Shown here piece by piece: positions 9,958-18,425 of a stretch of 64,000 bases of DNA (its first letter is position 1; each line of letters begins with the position of its first letter). Source of the DNA: Motilibacter deserti (GTDB lineage Bacteria; Actinomycetota; Actinomycetes; Motilibacterales; Motilibacteraceae). The DNA lies in the NCBI RefSeq assembly GCF_011250635.1, contig NZ_JAANNP010000001.1, forward strand, positions 514,523-578,522, given 5' to 3'. The notes under the pieces are model-generated. The model saw nothing but the letters and a program-made list of their open reading frames with translations, did not search any database and was not told where the DNA came from. Position numbers and translations under genes: made by a program.

Positions 9958-11616
9958 GTGGACACGTACGCCGAGGGCCAGCACGCCGACGAGCAGCCGA
10001 CCGCCGCCACGGACGGGCACGACGAGCACGACGAGCTCGACCGGATCCGCGAGACCGCCCGTGACGTGTTCGGCTGGGACGAGCTGCGCCCCGGCCAGGC
10101 CCAGGCCATCAGCGCCGTGATGCATGGGCGCGACGCGCTCGTGGTCATGCCGACCGGTGCCGGCAAGTCCGCGACCTACCAGCTGCCGGCCCTGCACCTG
10201 GACGGGCCGACCCTCGTCGTCTCCCCGCTGCTCGCCCTGCAGCGCGACCAGGCCGAGTCCCTGGGCCGCCGCGGAGAGGGCGCCGAGGCCGTCCGGGTCA
10301 GCTCGGACGTGGGGGCGCGCGAGCGGCGCGAGGCGTTCGAGGCGGTGCAGGACGGTGAAGCCGAGTTCCTCTTCATGTCGCCGGAGCAGCTGGCCAACGA
10401 GGAGGTCCTGGAGCAGGTACGCGCCGCCGCCCCGTCGCTGATCGCGGTGGACGAGGCGCACGTCGTCTCCGCGTGGGGTCACGACTTCCGTCCCGACTAC
10501 CTCGGCCTCGGCGACGTCATCGACAGCCTGGGGCATCCCCCTGTCATCGCCCTGACGGCCACCGCCGCCCCGCCGGTGCGCGACGACATCGCCGCGCGCC
10601 TGCACCTGCGCGACCCGTTCGTGCTCGTGACTGGTTTCGCGCGGCCCAACATCAGCCTCGAGGTCGTCCGCCTCCGCACCGCTGAGGAGAAGCGCGACCA
10701 GGTCGTCCTGCGCGCGGCGTCGGAGCAGAAGCCGGAGATCGTGTACGTCGCGACCCGGCGCAGCGCGGAGGAGATCGGAGCGGCCCTCGCCGAGCTCGGC
10801 CTGTCGGCCGCCGCCTACCACGCAGGCATGCGCAAGGCCGACCGCGAGCGCGTGCAGGCCGAGTTCATGGACGGCACGCTCGACGTGATCGTCGCGACGA
10901 GCGCGTTCGGCATGGGGATCGACAAGCCCGACGTCCGGACGGTGATCCACGAGGCGATGCCGGACTCGCTGGACAGCTACTACCAGGAGATCGGCCGCGC
11001 CGGGCGCGACGGGGAGCCCTCGCAGGCGGTCCTCTACTACCGGCCGGAGGACCTCGGCCTGCGGCGCTTCTTCGCCTCGGGCAGCCTCAAGCGCGAGGAC
11101 CTCGTCGCCGTCGCCCGTCTGCTGGCCGAGGGCCTGGACCGGGACGCCATCGCGGAGCGGACAGGGCTCGGGCCGCGCAAACTGGTCCGGCTCCTCAACG
11201 CGCTCGACGAGACGGAGGCGGCCGACCCGCGCGAGCGGGCGGACGAGGCGGTCGAGGCCGAGGAGGCGCGCCGCCGGCTGGACCGGTCGCGCATCGAGAT
11301 GCTGCGCGGCTACGCGGAGACGGACGGATGTCGACGCCAGTTCGTGCTCGGCTACTTCGGCGAGGACCTCGCCGAGCCCTGCGGCAACTGCGACACGTGC
11401 CGGGCAGGAACGGCACAGGAGGCGGCCGAGGAGGTCCCGGAGGACGCGCCCTTCCCGCTCCAGTCGTCGGTCACCCACGACACGTTCGGCGAGGGCATCG
11501 TGATGCGCTACGAGGAGGACCGCGTCGTCGTCCTCTTCGAGCAGGAGGGCTACAAGGTGCTCGCCCTCGACGCCGTCACGAGCAACGGGCTCCTCGAGGC
11601 GACGAGCGAGGCCTGA
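9958..11616 (+). CDS. recQ: RecQ family ATP-dependent DNA helicase
   Basis: 3'-5' superfamily II helicase for recombination and fork repair. 552 aa from the GTG at 9958. Walker A (PTGAGKS) lies near residue 64, the DEAH box (VDEAHVVSAWGHDFRPDY) near 164, helicase motif VI (QEIGRAGRDG) near 345, and a zinc-binding cysteine set (C-x-RRQF ... EPCGNCDTC) near 458-482. The HRDC domain is missing and is replaced by a short beta-rich tail (about 495-545), as in the shorter actinobacterial RecQ proteins. No clear Shine-Dalgarno sequence precedes the GTG. Confidence 0.93.
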   Translation: MDTYAEGQHADEQPTAATDGHDEHDELDRIRETARDVFGWDELRPGQAQAISAVMHGRDALVVMPTGAGKSATYQLPALHLDGPTLVVSPLLALQRDQAESLGRRGEGAEAVRVSSDVGARERREAFEAVQDGEAEFLFMSPEQLANEEVLEQVRAAAPSLIAVDEAHVVSAWGHDFRPDYLGLGDVIDSLGHPPVIALTATAAPPVRDDIAARLHLRDPFVLVTGFARPNISLEVVRLRTAEEKRDQVVLRAASEQKPEIVYVATRRSAEEIGAALAELGLSAAAYHAGMRKADRERVQAEFMDGTLDVIVATSAFGMGIDKPDVRTVIHEAMPDSLDSYYQEIGRAGRDGEPSQAVLYYRPEDLGLRRFFASGSLKREDLVAVARLLAEGLDRDAIAERTGLGPRKLVRLLNALDETEAADPRERADEAVEAEEARRRLDRSRIEMLRGYAETDGCRRQFVLGYFGEDLAEPCGNCDTCRAGTAQEAAEEVPEDAPFPLQSSVTHDTFGEGIVMRYEEDRVVVLFEQEGYKVLALDAVTSNGLLEATSEA

Positions 11617-11689
11617 CACGCGTTCCGTGTCCCGGCTGAGGCCCCATCACGGACCGACGCCGTTGCCTCAAGATCACACCGACAACATC

Positions 11690-11768
11690 ATTGACACTGC
11701 GTAGTCACGAGGTTGCAACAATCTTTGCATTCTGCAACGAGATTTCGGCCAAGTCGTTGCAAAGCGGC
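11690..11768. promoter_or_regulatory. TTGCA-repeat cluster upstream of the M36 peptidase gene
   Basis: Four TTGCA/TGCAA elements occur in about 45 bp: GTTGCAAC, the perfect palindrome TTGCATTCTGCAA, and TCGTTGCAAAG. A TTGACA hexamer at 11690-11695 could be a -35 box. The region is AT-rich compared with its surroundings. It is a plausible promoter/operator for the secreted peptidase; the regulator is unknown. Confidence 0.4.
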
Positions 11769-11857
11769 GGTTTCGATGGTTGCCTACGGCGCGCGCCCGG
11801 ACCGTGGCGCAGGGGAACGCGAGGCTGCCGAGAGCCTCGCTCATTCTGGAGGCATGT

Positions 11858-14800
11858 GTGCCTACAACGAGAAGCAAGATGGCTTCTGCCGGGGGTGTGG
11901 GCGTCACCGCGTTGATCAGCATCGCGCTGATGAGCCCGCCCTCGTCGGCCGTGGCGGCAGGTAGCTCCACGGCTTCCGTGCCGCCGGTGCCCGTCGGTGT
12001 GATGGGCGAAGGGCTGCCGGACAAGTCGATCGACGTGCGCGCCGGATCACTGGCCCCGACCGCCGCCCAGCGCGAGGCGATCGACGGGCGCGCGGTCCGG
12101 TGGAACAAGTTCGGCACGCCGGCCAGCATCGTCGAGGCGGGCGACGGGGCGGAGGTCAAGCTCTCCAAGGCGCAGCGCGCTTCGGTGAAGCGCGCTGCGG
12201 TCGGCGCCACCGCTGCCGACCCGGTCGTCGTGGCTCGGCAGTACCTCATCGACAACGTCGCGCTCTACGGCCTGAGCGCCGCGGCGGTCGACAAGCTCAC
12301 CCTCGTCACGACGACGCCGATCGGCAAGGGCACGGTCGTCGTGTTCCGACAGACGCTGGGTGCGCTGCCGGTCACCACCGACGGGATCGCGAGCATCGGG
12401 GTCCTCGAGGACGCCGTGCTCTGGGTCTCCTCCAACCTGACGCGCGACGTGACTGCGCCCGCGCCGGCGACGCTCAGCGCGGACGAAGCGAAGGCGATCG
12501 CGCTGCGCGAGTCCGGCCTGGTCGAGGGTGAGCTCACCCAGGAGCGCGTCCTGCTCACCGCGGTGCCCACCGCGACCGAGAACCGCGCCGCGTACGAGGT
12601 CACGCTGTTCGGCCCGACCGACGTGGCGAACCCGATCGGCACGCAGAGCTGGGTCGACGCGCGGACCGGCGAGATCCTCGTCCGCGACGACCTCTTCGAC
12701 TACGCGAGCGACAAGAACAACACCAACCCCGACTGGCTGGTCTTCCCGGCCAACCCGCCGGCGGACTACTCCAGCAACGACACCCGCATGCGGGTCTGCT
12801 GGAACAAGGAGACCGACTGCGAGCTCAACGTCAACTGGGGGATCTCCGCCCTTCCCTGGGACGTCGACCCGACCACTGGCCTCTCCACCTTCACCACCGC
12901 GGGCAACAACACGCTCGACGTGGAGAAGTGGAACACGACGAACGGCAACACGTTCGGCACCAACTACGCGACGCCGAGCCCGACCCGGCAGTACTTCTAC
13001 CCCTGGACGAACCAGTGGCAGGAGTCGAAGTGCTCGCCCGACGTCTTCACCTCCCCGCAGCGCAACGACATCGACGCGGCCATCACGAACCTCTTCGTCC
13101 AGCACAACCGCATGCACGACTTCGCCTACAACCTCGGCTTCACCGAGGCGACGTGGAACATGCAGCGTGACAACCTGGGCAAGGGCCAGCTGGGCAACGA
13201 CCCCGAGCGCGGCAACGCCCAGGCGGGCGGCGTCGTCGGCGGCCCGCCGAGCTTCGGCGCCCGCAACAACGCCAACCAGGGCACCGGCCCGGACGGCATG
13301 AACAACATCACGAACATGTACCTGTGGCAGCCCAACGCGGCGAGCTTCTACGCTCCCTGCGTCGACGGCGACTACGACATGAGCATCATCGGCCACGAGT
13401 ACACCCACGCGATCAGCAACCGCATGGTCGCCGGCCCGAGCCGCGGCCTGGGCGGGGCCGCCGGCGGCGCGATGGGCGAGTCGTGGTCCGACCTGGTCGC
13501 CGGTGAGTACCTCTACGAGATGGGCTACACCCCGGCCGGCAACAGCCCCTGGGTCACGGGCGCGTACGCCACGGGCGACCCGGTGACGGGCATCCGCAAC
13601 TACGACATCAGCAACAGCCCGCTGAACTACAGCGACGTGGCGTACGACCTGCCCGGCGCCGAGGTCCACTCGGACGGCGAGATCTGGAACGCGATCCAGT
13701 TCTCCGTCCGCTCGGCCCTCGTGGACGAGTACGGCGACGGCACCCCGTCGAAGAACGAGAAGTGCGCCAACGGCCGCTTCTCCTACGAGAACTGCCCGGG
13801 CAACCGGATGTGGATCCAGCTCATGTTCGACTCGATGGTCATGACGGCACTGCCGCAGCCGACCTTCATCGACCTGCGCAACGCGATGCTGGCCGCCGAC
13901 AAGCTCCGCTTCGGCGGCGCCAACCAGGCCATCCTCTGGGAGGGCTTCGCCCGGGCCGGCCTCGGCCAGGACGCCTCGACGACCGGCCCGGCCGACGCCG
14001 ACCCGGTCGCGTCGTTCTCCGCGCCCGGCGGGCAGAACAGCGTCGTCACCTTCGCCCCCACCGGGGACGCGGCGGGCAAGGCGGTCAAGCTCTTCATCGG
14101 TGACTACGAGGCGCGTGCCACGCCGGTCGCCGACACCGACCCGGCCACCGCCCGCGGCAACACCTTCTCCATGGTGCCGGGCACGTACAGCGCCGTCGCG
14201 CAGGGTGCCGGGCTCGGCCTGCAGCGCCTGACGATCACGGTGGCCAAGGGCCGTCCGGTCACCGTCGCTCCCGACATGGCCCTCAACGTGGCCTCCGCAG
14301 CCAACGGCGCCACCGCATCCGGTGACGGCGTCTACACCAACTCCCTGATCGACGACACCGAAGCCACGAACTGGGCTTCGCTGAACTCGCCGGTTGCCGG
14401 GAAGGCGGTGACGGTCAAGCTCTCCGGCACCGGCGCTCAGAAGGTCGAGAAGCTGAACGTCAGCGCTCATCTCCACGGCGCCACCCCGGCGAACACGCTC
14501 GACCCGCAGACGCAGAACCGCTACACGGCCCTGCGCCAGTTCGCGGTCTACGCCTGCAACACCGACACCGGCACCGACTGCTCGAACAGCGCCAACTTCA
14601 CGCTGGCCTACACCAGCCCGGCCGACGCGTTCCCGGGCCGTACGCCGCGGCCGCGGGCGCCCGAGCTGATCTTCCGCTCGTTCGACATCCCGACGACGAC
14701 GGCGACCCACCTGCAGCTCCGCGTGGTCCACACGCAGTGCACCGGCGGGCCGGACTACAACGGGCAGCAGGACAACGACCCGCGCGCGAACGAGGAGTGC

Positions 14801-14863
14801 GCGACGGGCAGCCCGCAGGCGCTCAACGTCCGCGCGGCCGAGTTCCAGGCGTTCACGCGCTGA
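11858..14863 (+). CDS. Secreted M36 (fungalysin-type) metallopeptidase
   Basis: About 1001 aa. The GTG at 11858 is chosen because GGAGG lies 6 nt upstream and a signal peptide (TTRSK then a hydrophobic stretch ending SAVAAG) follows at once. An FTP-type propeptide region precedes the catalytic domain, which has the zinc motif HEYTH near residue 513 and a downstream GESWSDLVAGEY glutamate ligand. The last 250 residues form a beta-rich, discoidin-like module. The predicted role is extracellular protein degradation. The flanking strong hairpin at the 3' end isolates it from the convergent amidase gene. Confidence 0.88.
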   Translation: MPTTRSKMASAGGVGVTALISIALMSPPSSAVAAGSSTASVPPVPVGVMGEGLPDKSIDVRAGSLAPTAAQREAIDGRAVRWNKFGTPASIVEAGDGAEVKLSKAQRASVKRAAVGATAADPVVVARQYLIDNVALYGLSAAAVDKLTLVTTTPIGKGTVVVFRQTLGALPVTTDGIASIGVLEDAVLWVSSNLTRDVTAPAPATLSADEAKAIALRESGLVEGELTQERVLLTAVPTATENRAAYEVTLFGPTDVANPIGTQSWVDARTGEILVRDDLFDYASDKNNTNPDWLVFPANPPADYSSNDTRMRVCWNKETDCELNVNWGISALPWDVDPTTGLSTFTTAGNNTLDVEKWNTTNGNTFGTNYATPSPTRQYFYPWTNQWQESKCSPDVFTSPQRNDIDAAITNLFVQHNRMHDFAYNLGFTEATWNMQRDNLGKGQLGNDPERGNAQAGGVVGGPPSFGARNNANQGTGPDGMNNITNMYLWQPNAASFYAPCVDGDYDMSIIGHEYTHAISNRMVAGPSRGLGGAAGGAMGESWSDLVAGEYLYEMGYTPAGNSPWVTGAYATGDPVTGIRNYDISNSPLNYSDVAYDLPGAEVHSDGEIWNAIQFSVRSALVDEYGDGTPSKNEKCANGRFSYENCPGNRMWIQLMFDSMVMTALPQPTFIDLRNAMLAADKLRFGGANQAILWEGFARAGLGQDASTTGPADADPVASFSAPGGQNSVVTFAPTGDAAGKAVKLFIGDYEARATPVADTDPATARGNTFSMVPGTYSAVAQGAGLGLQRLTITVAKGRPVTVAPDMALNVASAANGATASGDGVYTNSLIDDTEATNWASLNSPVAGKAVTVKLSGTGAQKVEKLNVSAHLHGATPANTLDPQTQNRYTALRQFAVYACNTDTGTDCSNSANFTLAYTSPADAFPGRTPRPRAPELIFRSFDIPTTTATHLQLRVVHTQCTGGPDYNGQQDNDPRANEECATGSPQALNVRAAEFQAFTR

Positions 14864-14892
14864 CGCTCCCCGGCTGAGGCCTGACCGCACAA

Positions 14893-14940
14893 CAGAAAGC
14901 GGCGTCCGGTGTCGTCTGACGACACCGGACGCCGCTTCTG
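14893..14940. terminator. Bidirectional terminator between peptidase and amidase genes
   Basis: A near-perfect inverted repeat of about 21 bp per arm (one bulged A) with a 5-nt TCTGA loop and short A/T flanks on both sides. It sits between the convergent stops at 14863 and 14957. Confidence 0.9.
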
Positions 14941-14956
14941 TTGTTGCGGGCGCGTG

Positions 14957-16753
14957 CTACGACAGCGTCGAGACCGCCCGCAGCTGCGCGATCAGCGTCT
15001 CTGCGTCGTCGACGAGTACCGTGCGCACCGAGGGGGCGCCGACCCGGCGCTCCGCGTGCTCGACGAACTGGGTCAGCGCGCGTACGGCCTGCGCCGCGTC
15101 ACCGTCGGCCATCGCGTCCTGCGCCAGGTCGAGCTTGTTGCGCAGGTTCGTCGCGACGCCGCTGCCCAGCGAGGTGCGGAGTCCGGCGACGGCCGCGTCG
15201 AGGTCGGCGACCGCCGGCAGCTGCGGGGTGAGGATGGTGTCGGTCGCGCGGGCGTGCGTGGCCTGCTCGTAGGCGTAGGCGTAGCCGAGCATCTGCGGCT
15301 CGGTGAACGCCTTGCCTAGGAAGGACAGCCCGACGGAGATGCCCGAGGCGTTCTTCCCCGCGGGCACCATGACCTCCGGATAGCCGGACAGGCTGGCGAG
15401 CGCGCTGCCGCTGCCCGTGGCGAAGACGAGGGCGTCGACCCCGTTCGCGTCGATCAGCGCGTCGATGCCGGCGCGCATGGCCGCGGGGCCCTCGGCCACC
15501 GCCTTGAGGTAGTCCGCGTCCTGCAGAGTGCCCCGCGTCGCCTCGCTGCGCAGCCGGTTCAGCACCGACGGCGCCATCCCGAAGCCGGGCTGCTCGCTAG
15601 CCGCGAGCACGTCGGCGTGCGACGTCACCGCGGCGTTCGGGCGACGGCTCTGGAGGTACTCCCCCAGCTGCGTCTTGAACTCGGTCTCGGAGATGAAGGT
15701 GTAGTACTGCCCCTGCAGGGACGACACGGACGAGGGGATCGTGATCCCGTCGACGACCGTGGCACCGAGCCCCTTCAGGGTCTCGAGCGCGGCGTTGATC
15801 GGGGCCGCGTTGGAGCCGGTGACGTACGACCGGACGACCCCGATGCGCTTGCCCTGCAGGGCGTCCGTCCTGAGGAACGTCGTGTAGTCGGCGGGGATCT
15901 TGCCGGCTGCCGCGGCGGTCCGCGGGTCCTCGAGGTCGACGCCGGCGATCGCGTTCAGCGTCAGGGCGCTGTCGGTGACGGTGCGGGTCATCGGCCCGGC
16001 GACGTCGAAGGTGAGCGAGAACGGCACCACGCCCGCGCCGCTGACCAGGCCCATGGTCGGCTTGACCCCGGCCAGCGACTCCGCGCTCACCGGGCCGCGG
16101 ATCGAGCCCAGGGTGTCGCTGCCGACGCTGAGGACGGCGAAGTTGGCGGCGACGGCGGCCGCCGGGCCACCGCTCGAACCCGCCGGCGAGAGGCCGCGGC
16201 CGTACGGGTTGCGCGTCTGGCCGTTGGCCGAGCTGTAGCCGGCCATGCCGCCGTGCGCCCACTCGTCGAGGTTGCCCTTGCCGAGGACGAGCGCGCCGTC
16301 GGCCTTGAGGCCGGCCGTGATCGCCGCGTCCCGCTCCGGCACGGAGCCGAGAAGGGCCTTCGAGCCGGCGGTCGTCTGGATGCCGGCGGTGTCGATGTTG
16401 TCCTTGAGCACGACCGGGATGCAGTGCAGCGGCCCGACCTTGCCCTTGGCCTTCTTGTACTGCTTGTCGAGCGCCTTTGCCTGCTTCATCAGGCCGGGTG
16501 CCAGCGTGACGAGCGAGTTGATCGCCGGGCCGGCGTTCTCGTACGCGGCGATGCGCTGCTGGTAGGCCAGGACAAGGCCCTGGCAGGTGAGCGAGCCGTC
16601 CGCGAACGCAGCGTGGATGTCGGCGACCGTCGTCTCCTCGACCCGGAAGGGCGCGGGAGCGGCCTGGGCGATGCCCGGGACTGCGGCGACGAGAAGGAGC
16701 GGGGTGGCGACGGAGGCGAGCAGGGCGTGCGGAATTCGGCGGGATGGTCTCAA
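14957..16753 (-). CDS. Secreted amidase-signature hydrolase with C-terminal FIMAH-like tail
   Basis: 598 aa with a signal peptide ending at AQAA. The Ser-cisSer-Lys machinery is visible: Lys in VVLKDNID near residue 115, the GSSGG motif near 190, and GSDTLGSIRGP, which departs from the usual GG before the nucleophile-bearing stretch. The catalytic domain runs to about residue 500. The last 75 residues are a helical module (LRTSLGSGVATNLRNKL, then ALTQFVEHAERRVG) like FIMAH domains of secreted actinobacterial enzymes. The substrate is unknown. The gene is preceded by a short 5' region and divergent from the M1 peptidase gene. Confidence 0.88.
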   Translation of the reverse strand: MRPSRRIPHALLASVATPLLLVAAVPGIAQAAPAPFRVEETTVADIHAAFADGSLTCQGLVLAYQQRIAAYENAGPAINSLVTLAPGLMKQAKALDKQYKKAKGKVGPLHCIPVVLKDNIDTAGIQTTAGSKALLGSVPERDAAITAGLKADGALVLGKGNLDEWAHGGMAGYSSANGQTRNPYGRGLSPAGSSGGPAAAVAANFAVLSVGSDTLGSIRGPVSAESLAGVKPTMGLVSGAGVVPFSLTFDVAGPMTRTVTDSALTLNAIAGVDLEDPRTAAAAGKIPADYTTFLRTDALQGKRIGVVRSYVTGSNAAPINAALETLKGLGATVVDGITIPSSVSSLQGQYYTFISETEFKTQLGEYLQSRRPNAAVTSHADVLAASEQPGFGMAPSVLNRLRSEATRGTLQDADYLKAVAEGPAAMRAGIDALIDANGVDALVFATGSGSALASLSGYPEVMVPAGKNASGISVGLSFLGKAFTEPQMLGYAYAYEQATHARATDTILTPQLPAVADLDAAVAGLRTSLGSGVATNLRNKLDLAQDAMADGDAAQAVRALTQFVEHAERRVGAPSVRTVLVDDAETLIAQLRAVSTLS

Positions 16754-16931
16754 CGGGTCTCCCGGGAGGTGCTTGGCGGAGCGAGGTCCCGGCGGACGGT
16801 AGGAAGCGTCGGTGTCGCACGTGTTACGCCTTCGTCACGGCTCTGCGAAAGCGGGGACGGACCGGGCATCCAGGGAGCGCCTGCCCCGGCAACAGGGGGA
16901 CGTCGCGCCGTTCCCGGCTTAGGGTCTCGGC

Positions 16932-18359
16932 ATGAAGCGACGCTACTACTCCACACTCGCTGTGGCCGGTGCCGCGGTGATGTTCGGCACCACCCCGGCC
17001 CTCACGTCCGAGTACAGCCCGGGCTCGACGACCGGCCCCGACGCCTACTTCGAGCAGGCGGGCAACGGCGGCTACGACGCTCAGCACTACGACCTCAAGC
17101 TGAAGTACGACACCGCCACCAAGCTGCTGACCGCGACGGCGGACATCACCGTCAAGACGACGCAGGCGCTGGAGTCGCTCAGCCTCGACCTGCGCGATCT
17201 CTCGGTCTCGGCGGTCCGGGTCAACGGAATGCCTGCGAAGTTCGTCAAGACGCCTCCGATCACGACCCACGGCTACCGGGAAGGTGGCGAGCTGATCGTC
17301 ACGCTGCCCTCGCCCGTGCGCCGCCACAAGACGATCGAGCTGAGCATCGACTACGGCGGCACGATGGGTCAGCCGCGGGACAACACCAACACGCGCTACG
17401 GGTTCGTCGCCTTCGCCGACGGCGCCTTCGTGGCGAACGAGGCCGAGGGCGCAGCGACCTGGTACCCGGTGAACGACGTCATCGCGGACAAGGCGACGTA
17501 CGACTTCGAGATCACGGTCCCCGAGGGCAAGACCGCCGTCGCGAACGGGCTGCTCGAGTCCCAGTCCACCGCGAACGGCTGGACCACCTTCACGTGGGTG
17601 GCGAAGGACCCGATGACGGCGTACCTCACCACGGCCTCGATCGGCGACTACGACCTCACGACGCAGACCGGGCCGGACGGTCTGCCGATCATCAACGCCG
17701 TGGACCGCAAGCTCACGGCGGCCGCGCGCAACACGACGAACGCGAGCCTCGCCCGGCAGCCGGAGATCATCGAGTTCCTCAGCTCGAAGTTCGGCCCCTA
17801 CCCACTCGAGGCAGCCGGCGCGATCGTCGACAACGACTCCGTCGGCTACGCGTTGGAGACCCAGACCCGCCCGATCTACTCGGGCTCCGCGGGCCTCGGC
17901 ACCGTCGTCCACGAGCTCGCTCACCAGTGGTACGGCAACAGCGTCTCCCCGACCAACTGGTCCGACATCTGGCTGAACGAGGGCTTCGCCGTCTACGCGA
18001 CCTGGATGTGGACCGAGCACACCGGCGGCCGCAGCACCCAGGCCTCCTTCGACGCCGCCTACGCCGCTGGGCCGACCAGCGCTCGCTGGGCCGTCCCGGT
18101 GGCGGCGCCCGGCGCGACCGAGATCTTCGGTGATGCGGTCTACCAGAAGGGGGCGATGACCCTGCAGGCCCTCCGGGTCAAGATCGGCGAGAAGGACTTC
18201 TGGCAGCTCATGCGCCGCTGGCACCAGCAGAACCGCTACGAGGACGCCACCACGGCGAGCTTCATCGCGATGGCCGAGAAGCTGTCCAAGCAGAATCTCG
18301 ACAACTTCTTCGACGTGTGGCTCTACACCGCCGGCAAGCCCGCCGCCGGCTCCTGGTAG
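16932..18359 (+). CDS. Secreted short M1-family metallopeptidase
   Basis: 475 aa with an N-terminal export signal. The M1 zinc site is HELAHQW near residue 326 with the third ligand in NEGFA near 348. The exopeptidase loop, GAMEN in aminopeptidase N, reads YALETQ, as in short actinobacterial M1 proteins. The C-terminal helical domain of full-length aminopeptidases is absent. A TAGGGT box ends 6 nt before the ATG and there is no Shine-Dalgarno, so a leaderless transcript is likely. It shares a secreted-protease neighbourhood with the M36 peptidase. Confidence 0.9.
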   Translation: MKRRYYSTLAVAGAAVMFGTTPALTSEYSPGSTTGPDAYFEQAGNGGYDAQHYDLKLKYDTATKLLTATADITVKTTQALESLSLDLRDLSVSAVRVNGMPAKFVKTPPITTHGYREGGELIVTLPSPVRRHKTIELSIDYGGTMGQPRDNTNTRYGFVAFADGAFVANEAEGAATWYPVNDVIADKATYDFEITVPEGKTAVANGLLESQSTANGWTTFTWVAKDPMTAYLTTASIGDYDLTTQTGPDGLPIINAVDRKLTAAARNTTNASLARQPEIIEFLSSKFGPYPLEAAGAIVDNDSVGYALETQTRPIYSGSAGLGTVVHELAHQWYGNSVSPTNWSDIWLNEGFAVYATWMWTEHTGGRSTQASFDAAYAAGPTSARWAVPVAAPGATEIFGDAVYQKGAMTLQALRVKIGEKDFWQLMRRWHQQNRYEDATTASFIAMAEKLSKQNLDNFFDVWLYTAGKPAAGSW

Positions 18360-18378
18360 TCCCTGAACCGCAGATCCT

Positions 18379-18415
18379 GCGACGCCCGGCCGGGAGCCTC
18401 CCGGCCGGGCGTCGC
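18379..18415. terminator. Bidirectional terminator
   Basis: A perfect 17-bp inverted repeat with a 3-nt loop lies between the M1 peptidase stop and the convergent ABC transporter stop. Confidence 0.92.
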
Positions 18416-18425
18416 CGTCCTCGGG

